Shown in pieces: positions 1-10,379 of a stretch of 64,000 bases of DNA (positions are counted from its first letter, which is position 1; every line of letters starts with the position of its first letter). The stretch covers positions 14,521,001 through 14,585,000 of the forward strand of contig NC_088913.1 in assembly GCF_963576675.1 (NCBI RefSeq), in the 5' to 3' direction. The translations under genes were made by a program, and so were the position numbers. The notes beneath the pieces are model-generated. The model searched no databases and was not told where the DNA came from. It was given only the letters and a program-made list of their open reading frames with translations. Origin of the DNA: Euphorbia lathyris. Taxonomy: Eukaryota > Streptophyta > Magnoliopsida > Malpighiales > Euphorbiaceae.

Positions 1-1969
1 CGGCGCCAAAAACTTGACGCGACCCCAGCGGTGTCACTCGATGAGGCCGATCTTAGGGATAAGTGTACCCCGTTGTTATCAAGTAATAAAATTCTGGATA
101 AGTCTAGGTATCGTCCACAGGATTTATTTCTGCAAGTATCGAGCTACTTGGTTTCAGGTGTTATCTAGGCTTTGGGGGTTTTGAGTTTGGTTTTTCTTTA
201 GTTAATCTACTCCTAGGTTGAATTATACTACTCCTAGCTAAGTTATCTAATTCTAACTAAGTTATTCTACGCCTAATTAAATTACTCTACCCCTAATTAA
301 GTTAAACTACTCCTAGGTGATCTTTTACCAATGTAATTATCCGAAGGAACATGAAGGGATACGATGATAATGAAAATAGATTGCCTAGACAACGGAATTA
401 AAACCTAATCTAAGTCACTTGTGTCCGAGGCGATTAACCCTACCTATCCTCCTGAGGTCCCTAGTTCGTGATTCCCTTGTAAGGCCGAAACTAGCTCTAA
501 GGCTCAGCAATTTGGGCTTAATCTTCTATAGGGTCGTCAATCCTATAGGCACTGACTAGGTCAGATTCAGCTCGCAATATGTGCCAACTTAATTTTGGGA
601 TTATCGAATGAGTTAAACCAATCAGACAAAGCGTAAGACAAAGATTAAAGCAATAAAACAATTGAATAAACAAAACTATAATATATATCAAAGATGAAAG
701 TATTGTCACGAAGATACAATGAGCCTAGGATTCATAACATGGATCATAGGCTAGACAGAATATAAAAGAAGAAAAATCCCTTTCAGGGAACCTGTCTACC
801 AATGCAGGCGTCTTCCTAGGACTTAAGGATGGAGCTTGAGCAATCCTCGGTGAGCGGAGCTTTGGAGGTGTCTTCAATGGAGGTTTGAAGGATATGGAGG
901 AGGTGGATAGGATTTCTCAAGGTGAAAAGCTAAGAAAATTACAAAGATAAAAGATATCTAATTTACAATGGAAAAGTTCTATTTATAGATGTAGCTCGGG
1001 CCCTTTTTCTGACCTAATTCGTATCCTATTGCAGGTAGGAAGTCGTGGGGCCGATCGTGGAGTCGTGGGGGAGAAATTGGGATTTTTGACCAATTCCCGC
1101 AGGTCATCTCGCCGAGCTGGGTGCCAGCTCGGGCGAGCTGGCCTCCAACAGCCATCTCGGCGCGAGCTGGGCACCAGCTCGGGCGAGCTGGCCACTGATG
1201 GCCAGCTCGCCGAGTTGCAGGACGAGCTGGCCTCCAGCAGCCAGCTCGGCGCGAGCTGGGCACCAGCTCGGGCGAGTTAGCCTCTGATGGCCAGCTCGCC
1301 GAGCTGCAGGACGAGCTGGCCTCTGATGGCCAGCTCGCCGAGCAGCTCGCCGAGCTGCAGGACGAGCTGGCCTCCAGCAGCCAGCTCGGCGTGAGTTGGG
1401 CACCAGCTCGGGCGAGCTAGCCTCTGATGGCCAGCTCGCCGAGCAGCTCACCGAGCTGCAGGACGAGCTGGCCTCCGATGGCCAGCTCGCCGAGCTGCAG
1501 GACGAGCTGGAAAACAGCTTCGTCGAGCTGGCCTATAGAGGCCAATTTTTGCACTCCGGACATGCCCAATTCGCCAAGCGACTACCGGGGGTCATCGAGA
1601 TTCAGTTTTTAACCGAAATTGATCCCGTTTTAACCTGCACACACATATAAACTCCAAACAACGTTAGTCCCAAGGCTAAATTGACCCGCCAATCGCTCAT
1701 TTTGAGCAAACGCTCCGTTTGGTGCGACTTTTGGCGGATCAATTAGCTTTAAAAGATAATGAAATTATAACATACATGCCATTTTGGCCATATTTGCCTA
1801 AAATGATCAGAAAACGAGCCTAAACAACGAAAAGTGAATATAACATTTCCAATTTCTAACTAACTCACACAAACGCATATAAATGCGAGAATTGCTCGGT
1901 TATTTATGCAATAACGCTAAAAACCGTCCTAAAACCGTGCCCAAAGATAGGGGTTTTTGACCCCTATCA
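1..1969 (-). mobile_element. Gypsy-type LTR (5' LTR of an element cut by the left edge)
   Basis: Positions 1-8 (cggcgcca) are the end of the same tRNA-Asp primer-binding site that is complete at 50937-50954, followed by the same 6-base spacer (aaaact). The LTR then starts with TG at 15 and ends ...ctatca at 1969, so on the minus strand it reads TGATAGGGGTC...CA. Its length of about 1955 bp is within the range of large plant gypsy LTRs. The rest of the element lies to the left of the window, so gag/pol content cannot be judged. If the boundary is right, the TSD should be accac (1970-1974) and should recur at the far end. The LTR contains a GC-rich minisatellite. Classification rests on the primer site and terminal dinucleotides, not on coding sequence. 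Confidence 0.72.
1095..1545. repeat. GC-rich minisatellite inside the LTR
   Basis: This is a block of imperfect tandem repeats built from gagctgcaggacgagctgg, ctgatggccagctcgccgag and cagctcgggcgagctggc, with units of roughly 39 bp plus variants. It is strikingly GC-rich in an AT-rich window. Reading frames through it on both strands (repeats such as ELASDGQLAELQDEL) are a by-product of a repeat length divisible by three; no start context or conserved domain supports a gene. Confidence 0.85.
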
Positions 1970-2894
1970 ACCACCAACGTATATCATAGTGTCCATGGGC
2001 CCCTCTTTTTTCCATTCTCCATCCCACGAAAGCATACACAGACAAATATTCGGGGTGGACATATTTCTGCATTATCATAAACACAGAAGTAAATTATATA
2101 TTATTTGTAACTAAACGAAGAAAGCTAACGAAAATTATATATTATTGGTATACACACTTCAAACTATAAGATATGTCGATATATGTCGACATATGTCGAC
2201 ATATGTCGATACAACTTAAATATAGACACCTATCAGCACATATCTACACATAAGACTGGCTACTCTGCCGATATTTGACATATATCTACGATGCATTCTC
2301 GTGATAGATGTCGATAATGATCATGTATCGACTGATTTCGACGGAAGATCAAAAGACGTTTTTCTAGAATGATCTGTTAAGCGGTGCCTTAAATGCATGT
2401 AATGATCACTTTGACTTTCACTCTTCTTCGAATATCACTCTAAGCATCTTAACCTTGAATATGACGAAGCTTTATATTTTGTAAATAAATCAAAGACTTA
2501 CATGATTGTGTATAAAATCTTGAAGCACAAACTATGGGTTGGATTGATTGTTGTTCGTTGTCTGTAAATCGATTTGTTCTTTAGAAAGAGAGAGAGAGAG
2601 AGAGAGAGAGCGAGAGCAAGGGCGAGGGCGCGAAAGAAGCAAATGGGGGGAAAGATAACATTATAAAAGGATAGAGAGGAGGGCAAGGATGGAATATTGT
2701 TAATGAAATGTGTTAGTTTTGGTGAGTTTCTCAAAAGGAGTTAGAAAAGAAAACTAGCCCTTTAAAAGGTGCTAGTTTTGTAATTGTCCCTAATATATAT
2801 AATAATATTATTTATTTTCAAAACAAATATTATTTATTTTTATTTTTTTAACTTTGTTTTTGAGAAATTTTTTATAACTTTTTTAAGTTATATA
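1970..2894. other. Spacer with two simple repeats
   Basis: No gene is seen. It includes four tandem 10-bp units of the type atatgtcga(c/t) at 2171-2210 and a GA microsatellite at 2587-2610 that decays into a purine-rich tract. A short open frame on the minus strand over the GA tract is compositional. Confidence 0.6.
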
Positions 2895-2903
2895 TTTAAA
2901 ATA

Positions 2904-3398
2904 GGCCTAAACCATACGTAGTTCTCTGAACTTGTCACTTTTAGTCATTTTGCCCCCTGAATTTATGGGACGACTCATTTGCCCCTTCAACTATTTAAAA
3001 GTGGTATTAGCAACCCTCTATTTTCATTATAACGGAAACAATTATGACTTTCTCATTCCAAGCACCAAGGTCATAATAAAAAGGGTTGTGCACTACTAAA
3101 ATAAGCTGCAAATGAGGTTAGTATAGACAGTACACAAGTTCTCTTATAAAAATTGCATATATGGTTATGCACTACTAAAACAAACTGCAAATGAGGTTAT
3201 ATATATGCATGCTGGTTCCAATACTTCCATGAACACTTGTACTAATGTTGGAATTTCATTTTGTTTCCGTTATAATGAAAATAAGGGGTTGTCAATACCA
3301 CTTTTAAATAGTTGAGGGGGTAAATAGGTCGTCCCGTAAATTCAGGGGGCAAAATGAACAAAATTGACAAGTTCAGGGGGCTGCATATGGTTTAGACC
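2904..3398. mobile_element. Mutator-like MITE with 9-bp TSD
   Basis: A 495-bp element has inverted ends GGCCTAAACC / GGTTTAGACC that stay inverted-repetitive for about 145 bp (2904-3050 against 3245-3398). It is flanked by perfect 9-bp direct repeats TTTAAAATA at 2895-2903 and 3399-3407. Long TIRs with a 9-bp TSD are the hallmark of Mutator-like elements. There is no transposase, so it is non-autonomous. The centre contains a short internal direct repeat (actactaaaayaarctgcaa). Confidence 0.88.
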
Positions 3399-3407
3399 TT
3401 TAAAATA

Positions 3408-4286
3408 CATAAAAATTAAAAGTTGCTCAAAATTTTTATCAACATCAATTAAACACAAACAATTATTGATGAAAAACACCAAAATATTACTGCTTCTAAA
3501 TAAACTAAAAACATTTATTGTATAAACCTAACTAAATACCATATTTTCTCGGTTTGGGGTGAAGGTAAAGCGGTAGCAAACTTGTAAATAAACTGATGAG
3601 ATGCGTTGTAAATAAGATATGATAAAGTTGTAATTATGAGGAAGCTCGAGGAAGGGATGAGGCTGATTTGCAAGCGCTTTTAAAAGTCTACACGACCTGT
3701 GGGAATAGTCACACTTCCTGTGGACTTTATTTTCGAAATAGAACTAGTGACTTTGAAAGTCCATACGACATGCAAGAATAGCCACATAATATGTTGTTTA
3801 CAAATTAAGAAGCAGAAACTCTTCTTTAGATCCACACAACGTATGAGTTTTCTATACGACATTTGAGCTCTGTTTTTCGCATGAATGCTCATCTCTTCTT
3901 CTTTGATGTAGTCGCCCCTTTGGTTCGGCTTCTCTCACCACTCTTTTCCACACATTTGGTCAACTTGATGCCGTCATTAATAATAAAATTTATCAAATTA
4001 AAATAATCAAATATTTCAGATTGTTTATTTGCATTTTATTTTGTATCTCATAGTGCAGTTAGAAGAAGGATTATGGGTTGGACCAATTATTTTATTTTTT
4101 TTTGTTAGGTGTGATTTATTAATTAATTGATTTGATTCTATATGAGATTAGCTATTTGTATTATTATATGTAGCAATTAGGAATCTAATTGTTGACATTT
4201 CAAGTTTAATTGATTTTTTTGAGTTTTAGATTTTAAACTGTGTAAAAAAAACTGAGTGTAAAAAAACTCAAATATTTCATTCAGTT
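3408..4286. other. AT-rich spacer, nothing recognised
   Basis: No open frame of credible length, no TIR pair and no RNA motif was found here. The right end (from about 4255) belongs to the 3' flank of 7SL copy A. Confidence 0.5.
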
Positions 4287-4297
4287 AAAAAAAAAAA

Positions 4298-4591
4298 GAG
4301 TGCATTGGGAAAAAGGGAGCTACACATACCAATTAGGGGTCTAGGATCAGAGTGGAAGAAGGTCCACTGCTCTAATAAGACAGCTCTCCCGCGCTTTCTG
4401 AACCGAAAAGCAAGCAGTTCCCTGCACCGCTTGATGACTCGGGACAGAAGTGGACTGCAACCAACATCATTCAATGTTGGTTAACCTCAATTAATTAGTC
4501 ACATCCACCCACGTTATCCCTGTATTGGTAAGGAAGTGAAATCCGGGTACTCCCACTTGGGTTACAGGCCTTCGTCACTAAGCCCAGTGAT
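4298..4591 (-). ncRNA. 7SL: 7SL (SRP) RNA copy A, promoter displaced
   Basis: On the minus strand it starts ATCACTGGGCTTAGTGACGA and continues with GGCCTGTAACCCAAGTGGGA, the Alu-domain pattern of plant 7SL RNA. It is followed by the S-domain hairpin around ccaacatt/aatgatgttgg and the block GCGGTGCAGGGAACTGCTTG. Length is about 294 nt, against roughly 300 nt for plant 7SL, ending at a Pol III-type T-run (plus-strand A-run 4287-4297). It carries a few private substitutions (GATGACTCGGG, gaaccgaaaagc). Its TATA box and USE now lie about 0.7 kb away at 5303-5346, separated by a solo LTR, so transcription from its own promoter is unlikely. The 7SL identity comes from recalled family features, not a search. 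Confidence 0.75.
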
Positions 4592-4610
4592 AGTATTCAT
4601 AGTTTGATTT

Positions 4611-5297
4611 TGTAGGAAACAAACGAGGGTTACAGAAAAAACCGAATTGAAATTGAGAACGGAAATCGAACTGTGCCGTGGTGGAGGCCACTACCTTGAA
4701 AGCGATTTCGGTAGACCGAGGTGCAATCTGTAATTCCGGTCACTCCCAGAGGTTAACACAGAAACCTTCGAACTTGTGCACTCAAAGTCGAAGATGATGG
4801 AACAACAAGAGTGTATCTTTAAATGCCCAGAAAGTTTGATTGAAGAGATTAAATGAAAAAAACTGTGTACAGAGCTGGAAACTTATTGTATTTATAGGCC
4901 GCAGAAATATGAACGTTAGAACATTCATATACACGTTAGAACGTGGAGTGAGACAATGAGATAAATAAGGTTCCGTTTTTGACTAATTAAAATGCTGAAG
5001 AAAAATTCAAAGAAGTTGAAACGGGTAAAAAATAAAATAAAATTCGGGCCTAGTCCCGTCGGGACAGGCGGGCGTCGCGCGAACGAGCGAGCGTGCGCGT
5101 GTGGTATATTTACCAAAAACCACTTAACACAATTTAAAGGTTTCTAAAGCCCAATTCTATATATACCCACTTAAAGGGTTATAAGTTTTCCATGTGGGAT
5201 TGTAAAAGTGCTCTTGAGAGCAAAGTGCTTAAAGACAAATATACCCCACACTTTCAAAGCCATTTTTATTCAACACACCAAAGCCATTTTTCTAATA
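4611..5297 (-). mobile_element. Solo LTR inserted between 7SL A and its TATA box
   Basis: A 687-bp insertion begins tgtaggaaac and ends ttctaata on the plus strand. It is flanked by gattt (4606-4610) and aattt (5298-5302), a 5-bp TSD with one mismatch. In the other 7SL copies the two flanks are contiguous (tttgatttgtatataaag), so the empty site is known. No coding capacity was seen, and a length and TSD like these fit a solo LTR. One terminus reads TA rather than TG on the minus strand, suggesting a mutated end. Confidence 0.72.
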
Positions 5298-5302
5298 AAT
5301 TT

Positions 5303-5346
5303 GTATATAAAGTTATATATTTGTACATTTGTAATCAACGTGGGAT
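5303..5346 (-). promoter_or_regulatory. USE + TATA promoter originally of 7SL A
   Basis: The minus strand has ATCCCACGTTG (5336-5346), close to the plant Upstream Sequence Element RTCCCACATCG. A TATA box (TTTATATAC) follows at 5303-5311, leaving a 24-bp gap. Plant snRNA-type Pol III promoters use a USE-TATA spacing of about three helical turns, as here. It is now cut off from the RNA start by the solo LTR. Confidence 0.75.
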
Positions 5347-5908
5347 GTAATTAAGCTTATTAATTTATTATATATATGTTGTAATTTTATGCTTTTTGAA
5401 TCTCAAAACGGATGTGGGATTGGTTGTTAAAAGAAAATAAATAAAAGGGGAAAAGGGTAAGAGTTAGGTTCCGATGTGGGATTGGTTGTTCTGATTTTTT
5501 AGGGTCTAATAAAAAAAAATATTATTTTTATACCTAAGGAAGCATATAATCTAAAAGTAGTGTAGACTCTCTAATTCATCATAATTTATTAAAAAAAGCA
5601 TTATTTAAATAAAAAGAAAAGCCTTAAAATTATTCAGAAGTCAATAACAACAGGTATGTTTCATAAAAAAAATTGAACTAAATCTTTGGTTGCTAAAGCT
5701 AATAATTTAACCCTTTAGCATTTACATACATCCAACTGGAGCAAGTCCAAAATTAATGAGATTAGAAAATCTAAATGGCTGTTATTTATAAGACATAATT
5801 TACACAATTTGTTCATCTTGAACCGATGTGGGACTACTTAAGTGTAGTGCTAGAAAAAAAAAAAAAAGCATTCTAAGGATGGGATTTTGGCTTAATAACA
5901 GCATACTA
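5347..5908 (-). other. 7SL upstream flank with extra USE-like motifs
   Basis: Homologous to the flank upstream of 7SL D (13098-13726). It holds additional USE-like copies: atgtgggat near 5411-5419, cgatgtgggat at 5472-5482 and cgatgtgggac near 5824-5834. No gene is present. Confidence 0.6.
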
Positions 5909-6623
5909 TGTTAACTAAAATGGAGGATTTGATATATAATATATATATCTTATTGATACATATAACTCAAGTTTTCTTACACACAAGAAAACAAATCAAT
6001 TTATTATGCTTTAGCTCACTCCTTGTACAAGATGAAATTATGCCAGATTTATTATTTGATGAACACTTCTTCTTCACACTACTACATGACCTATCTATCT
6101 TATTCTATTTATACAACAATAATGTCGGTGGTCACTTTGATTCACAGCCACACAACTTAGGGAGCGTTTGGTTTGGGGTCTTTAGGAATGGGAATGGAAA
6201 TGGGAGGGTTTCATTCCCTTTGTTCTTGTTTGTTTACAAAAAAAACTAATTCCCTTTACCCACTTTAAGTTAAGCCATTACCCCACTTTAGGTTAAGCCA
6301 TTACCCCATGCCCTCTAGAGAATTGGATTCCCTTTACCCCATTCCTTTTCCTAAACATATCCAAACACACATGGGAATTAATGGTTATTCCTTTCCTTCC
6401 ATTTAGTTTCCCTTTCTTGATTCCTTTTCCCTTACCCCTTGTGAACCAAACGCCCCTTTAGTGAAGTTTCTAGGATATTAAAAAAAAGTCTACAACCTCC
6501 AAAATATTCTAGACATTTCTACCATTTTATTTTAAATCAATTAATATTCTAGAATATCCTAAAATCTAATAGATTAATATTTTGCTGAAAATATCTTCAA
6601 AAGTCGGTGTTTGATTGTTAATA
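5909..6623 (-). mobile_element. Copia 3' LTR, carrying a nested MITE
   Basis: On the plus strand it runs from TGTTAAC (5909) to GTTAATA (6623), so the ends are short inverted repeats with one terminus mutated from TG to TA. Immediately to its right the minus strand has AAGGGGGAG, a Copia-type polypurine tract, and then the end of a Copia pol frame. Without the nested MITE (6160-6457) the LTR is about 415 bp. The 5' part of the element is missing, so no TSD can be tested. Confidence 0.68.
6160..6457. mobile_element. Tourist/PIF-like MITE in the Copia LTR
   Basis: The inverted ends are GGGAGCGTTTGGTTTGGGG and the reverse complement of aaccaaacgcccct. TTA occurs on both sides (6157-6159 and 6458-6460), matching the 3-bp TSD of PIF/Harbinger-type MITEs. 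The interior holds short direct repeats (ttaagccattacccca). No coding capacity. Confidence 0.65.
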
Positions 6624-7132
6624 CTCCCCCTTAACATCGACTTTAAATACCTCGTACTTCTTTGCCATTCCAAGTTGCTTTCTGAAATGTTCGAATTTTG
6701 CACCGTTAAGTCCTTTCGTAAATATGTCTGCAACTTGATCTTCGGTCTTCACATACTGCATCGTGATGTCTCCACGTAAGACTTTCTCTCGTACGAAACC
6801 TCGACGTGTTTGGTTCTGGTGTGGAACATTGGATTTTCAGTCAAGTGAATAGCTGACTGATTGTCGCAGTATAACTGTACATCCTTCATAAGTTGTATCA
6901 GCCAGATACATTCTTGAGCTGCTGTTGCTGCTGCCCTGTAATCTGCCTCGGTACTTGATAATGAAACTGTAGGTTGTCTCTTGTTGCACCAAGATATAGG
7001 TCCCGATCCAAGACTAAACACATAACCTGTAGTTGAAGGTCTTGTATAATGATCTCCAGCGTAATCAGCATCACAATATCCGCGCACCTCACTCTTTCCT
7101 CCTTTCTTGTATAAAATACCATAATCCATCGT
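6618..7132 (-). pseudogene. Copia pol C-terminus (RNase H) remnant
   Basis: The minus strand encodes the Copia RNase H end: [41 protein letters not shown] and HTRTKHVEV, followed in another frame by VADIFTKGLNGAKFEHFRKQ and a stop at 6618. A small deletion after the histidine-rich HTRTKHVEV motif causes the frameshift, and a few residues before LYCDNQ also seem missing. The remainder of pol, gag and the 5' LTR are gone: at 7133 the sequence changes abruptly to 7SL-associated flank. Confidence 0.85.
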
Positions 7133-7403
7133 ACCTCAAACTTATCAAACTTAACAAATTTTTTTGATGGTGTGCAATAAAAAAAACATAGCCAAAAATT
7201 AAATCTCATTTTTCTAATGATATAATATTAGCATATTACCCTAACATTATTTATTCCCAATGTTGGAAAATTTGCTCAATTTCAAGTATCATTAATGAAA
7301 TTTTTCTCAATCATAAATAATAAATATATATATACACGTAAAAGAGATTATAATGTGCTGCATATGTTGGGAAAAAATTCAAATATTTCATTGAACGTAG
7401 AAT
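7133..7403. repeat. Duplicated 3' flank of 7SL (B copy)
   Basis: Matches the flanks at about 12405-12700 and 14930-15064/20378-20545 (gatgRyGtgcaat..., cattaatgaaattttyttctcaatca). This shows that 7SL B, D and E derive from duplications extending several hundred bases beyond the RNA. Confidence 0.7.
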
Positions 7404-7481
7404 AAAAAAAGTGTGTCGGGACAAAGGGAACTACACCTACCAATCAGAGGTCTGGGATCAGAGACCATAAAATAAAAAAAA

Positions 7482-7723
7482 GTGTGTCGGGACAAAGGGA
7501 ACTACACATACCAATCAGGGGCCTAGGATCAGAGCAGGAGAAGGTCCAATGCTCTAATAAGCCAGCTCTCCCGCGCTTGCTGAACCGGAAAGCAAGCAGT
7601 TCCCTGCACCGCTTGCTGACTCGGGACAAAAGCGGAACTTCAACCTCAATTAATTAGTCACATCCACCCATGTTATCCCTGTATTGGTAAGGAAGTGCAA
7701 TCAGGGTACCCAACTTGTGTGAT
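7482..7723 (-). ncRNA. 7SL: 7SL RNA pseudogene, copy B
   Basis: Has the 3' half of 7SL (gggacaaagggaactacaca, reverse complement) and the GCGGTGCAGGGAACTGCTTG block. Two internal deletions are evident. One removes the ccaacatc/gatgttgg hairpin. The other removes most of the Alu-domain core (cccacttgggttacaggcct in the intact copies), leaving only cccaacttgtgtga. Its 3' end, including the T-run, is duplicated in tandem (7404-7453 against 7474-7531). The promoter is present, but the RNA cannot fold a normal Alu domain. Confidence 0.72.
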
Positions 7724-7742
7724 GGTATCCATAGTTTGATTT

Positions 7743-7786
7743 GTATATAAAGTTGTGTGCTTATATATTTGTAATCAATGTGGGAT
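7743..7786 (-). promoter_or_regulatory. USE + TATA promoter of 7SL B
   Basis: Minus-strand ATCCCACATTG (7776-7786) and TTTATATAC (7743-7751), 24 bp apart, as in copies A, D and E. Confidence 0.72.
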
Positions 7787-7807
7787 GTAATTGAGCTTAT
7801 TTTATTT

Positions 7808-7950
7808 GTGGTGAAGCTCTTAGCCTAGTGGTTGAGAGCTTACCTATGCCTTGGGAGGTCATGGGTTCGAATCACATCCGGGTCTGGTGGGGATTTTTCT
7901 TTCTTCTTTAATGTAAGCGCATTGCGCAAATTATTTTTTTTTAAAAAAAA
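7808..7950 (+). mobile_element. tRNA-derived SINE, full length
   Basis: The head resembles a tRNA gene: A box around tagcctagtggttgagagc (7821-7839) and B box gggttcgaatc (7863-7873). A pyrimidine-rich body and an A-rich tail follow. It is flanked by perfect 17-bp TSDs (TTGAGCTTATTTTATTT at 7791-7807 and 7951-7967), the mark of LINE-driven insertion. About 143 bp. Two further copies of the family occur at 22532-22921 and 37862-37954. Confidence 0.9.
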
Positions 7951-7967
7951 TTGAGCTTATTTTATTT

Positions 7968-8381
7968 ATTATATATATGTTGTAATTTTATGCTTTTTCA
8001 ATCTCAAAACCGATGTGGGATTGGTTGTTAAAAGAAAATAAATAAAAGGGAAAAATGTAAGAGTTAGGTTCTCATGTGGGATTTGATGTTAATTATGGGA
8101 TCGATTATGGTAATGAAATTGTTCTGAATTGTGAACTTCCACTTCCCAATTTGTTTGGAACATGAATCTTCTGCACTGTATATTCCAATTATGGGATGCA
8201 TTGTATATTCTATATATTTGGTGTAATGTATGTTCTATATATTTAGAAGAAAATATGAGTACATAAACACTTTGAAATACTTTTATTCTTTTCCCACCAA
8301 CATGCACTGTATTATGTTGTTTTAAATAATGGAATTTCATTCGAAAATAAAAAGAATAATATATTAAAAAAACTTAATTCT
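7968..8381. other. Shared upstream region between divergent 7SL B and C
   Basis: Contains further USE-like motifs (cgatgtgggat near 8011, tcatgtgggat near 8073). The 7SL genes on either side are head-to-head, B to the left on minus and C to the right on plus. No gene is present. Confidence 0.55.
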
Positions 8382-8427
8382 ATCCCACATTGGTAAAAAA
8401 AAACTTCAGTATATGATCTTTATATAC
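8382..8427 (+). promoter_or_regulatory. USE + TATA promoter of 7SL C
   Basis: ATCCCACATTG at 8382-8392 and TTTATATAC at 8419-8427. The gap is 26 bp instead of 24 because the A-run after the USE is longer. Confidence 0.7.
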
Positions 8428-8447
8428 AAATCAAGCTATGTGATATT

Positions 8448-8702
8448 ATCACTAGACTTAGTGACCAAGGCCTGTAACCTAAGTGGGAGTATCCTAATCG
8501 CGCTCTCTTATACGAATTCTGGAGTAATATGGGTGGATATGATTGACTAATTGAAGTTAACCAACATCAAATGATGTTGGTTGCAGTCCGCTTCTGTCCT
8601 GGGTCAACAAGCAGTGCAGGGAAGTGCTTGCTTTTCTGTTCAAAAAGCGCTCTCCCGCTCCAATCCCAAATCCCTATTTGGTATGTGTAGTTCCTTTTGT
8701 CC
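8448..8702 (+). ncRNA. 7SL: 7SL RNA pseudogene, copy C
   Basis: The plus strand starts atcactagacttagtgacca, then ggcctgtaacctaagtggga, so the Alu domain is recognisable but mutated. The S-domain hairpin ccaacatc/gatgttgg is intact. A deletion removes the segment equivalent to gcgggagagctgacttataa and its neighbours, leaving the conserved block aagcgc joined directly to tctcccgctcc. It ends at a T-run (8703-8711). It is the most diverged of the five and is probably non-functional. Confidence 0.72.
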
Positions 8703-8711
8703 TTTTTTTTT

Positions 8712-9189
8712 CAAAATAGATTTGGAATGAAATATTTGACTGATTTTTTCTCCACCATGTGCAAACACATGTAATATTTTTAATTTTTACATCAGATAGG
8801 TTGATCTTCTCAATTTTGGAGTTAACTCATTAACCTTCTAAACTTATTATATAAATAAATTTGAGACGAGAATAAAAATTAAAAAATTACTCGTAATAGG
8901 CATTAGTATATATCTGTTACCCTCGAACCCGGTTTCGAATATATATTTATTAATGCAATCGTGATTGAAATTATATATGTTTATTTAATAGAAGTGTTTA
9001 AATTTTTTATTTTTTCAATTAATTATGTAAAATAAATAATTTATTAGTTCTTACATTTTTATCTAACACATTGTTTGGTCCTCGTATTTTCAAAAATAAA
9101 GTATCAGGTCCCTACCATTTGTAAACAAAATATATTTACATTTGTAAACAAAATATATTTAGGAAACTATATTTTGTTTGTTCAGGGTT
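8712..9189. other. AT-rich spacer
   Basis: No gene, TIR pair or RNA motif was recognised. A short direct repeat (acatttgtaaacaaaatata) lies at 9116-9153. Confidence 0.5.
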
Positions 9190-9375
9190 GTAAAATATGC
9201 ATTGTAATGAGACTCAAACCAGACTGGCTGCATCAATTAGAACCGGTAACATTTTCAGGTCGGAGGATTCGATTTTTTCACTTTCAAATCTGTCAGAACA
9301 ACTCGAACCGGCCAGCTTGATCATGAACTGGTTGATCTGTCCTTAATTGAGCTGTTTGATCCGGTTAAATTTCAC
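9190..9375. repeat. Direct repeat copy 1 flanking a TIR element
   Basis: Shares an ordered series of short matches with 9935-10132: agactggctgcatcaa / ctagaaccggt, catgaactggttgatctgtc and gatccggttaaatttcaccc. They are diverged copies of an unidentified dispersed repeat. Open frames over both are short and unlike known proteins. Confidence 0.55.
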
Positions 9376-9403
9376 CCATGTTTAAACTTTGAATATCAAA
9401 GTA

Positions 9404-9862
9404 AAAGCATAATACTAACTACTGTGATCATATTCAATAATTAATTAGGCAAGTATAGATTTACCCCTCACGTATAAAATGATGTCACTTTACTCTTAAC
9501 GTTGCTAAACAAGATCAATTTTATCTTTACCCAATAGAAAAGTTGAACAAGTTGATTTGACTATCACATCGGATGTTCCAAACAAGTTTATCGATAAAAT
9601 AAAACAACTATATGTATTTTGGCAGGTTGTTTGTAACTGTATTAGTAACACAATAAATATTTTAAATATAATTGATTTTTCAAAGGATCGATGTAATAAT
9701 TAAATAACAGTAAAAAATTCTCTTTAAATTTTCTATTAGGTGTAAGATTAATTTTGTTTGGCAACGTTAAAGATAAAATTGTACCATTTTATACATTAAG
9801 AACAAATATACACTTATTCAAAAACATTAGGGGTAAATTTTCACTTTATGCTTTCATATCAT
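9404..9862. mobile_element. Long-TIR non-autonomous element
   Basis: The left arm (9404-9545) and right arm (9725-9862) are inverted copies at roughly 70% identity, sharing ttttctatt, caacgtta and aaaatggt...cgtg motifs and ending aaagcata / tatgcttt. No clean TSD was identified. It resembles the taccccctaacg-type long-TIR elements at 31.8-33.3 and 53.6-54.2 kb. Confidence 0.5.
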
Positions 9863-9934
9863 AAACAAAATATTATTAAATAAATTATTTTATGAAAATT
9901 AGTTTATAAACTAAATATATTAGGGTGGTTTAGG

Positions 9935-10132
9935 AAATATTTTGTCAGACTCTCCGGATCGTCCACGTCAACTAGAACCGGTCACACATTTCCAGGACAG
10001 AGGTGGTTCGATGTTTGCACCTTTTAATATCGATCAGAGCAAGTCCACCAACCGGGTGAACCATGAACTGGTTTATTCATCCCTAGTTGAACAGTTTGGT
10101 CCGGTTGGATTTCACTCATATTTACTTTTAAA
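9935..10132. repeat. Direct repeat copy 2 flanking a TIR element
   Basis: Diverged counterpart of 9190-9375 (ctagaaccggtcacac, gaaccatgaactggttta, ggtccggttggatttcac). Neither copy encodes a recognisable domain. Confidence 0.55.
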
Positions 10133-10379
10133 AAAAATATAGGGAAAAGCACAAAAAATAAACTCTGCATCCCGTATTTTAAAACATGACAATCATGAGT
10201 CTCCATATTCATTTTGTTATAAAAAAAATAGTTCAAACTAACTAACGATATTAAAAAAAAGGCTGATGTGATAAATTTTTATCAAATTGTTAGGTGTATT
10301 TTTGTATTTTTAAATTTTAAGTCAATCACGCATTCTTATCAACCAATGGTATTCTTAAACCTCATATAAATCTCTCATT

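Noticed and set aside
979..1650. Overlapping open frames on both strands in the left LTR
   Set aside because: They are produced by the in-phase GC-rich minisatellite; protein repeats appear in every frame and no domain is present.
2498..2734. 78-codon minus-strand ORF
   Set aside because: Low-complexity GA/CT repeat gives LALALSLSLSL; no start context or homology.
5908..6249. 113-codon ORF on the plus strand
   Set aside because: It spans the Copia LTR and part of a nested MITE; its start is the LTR end.
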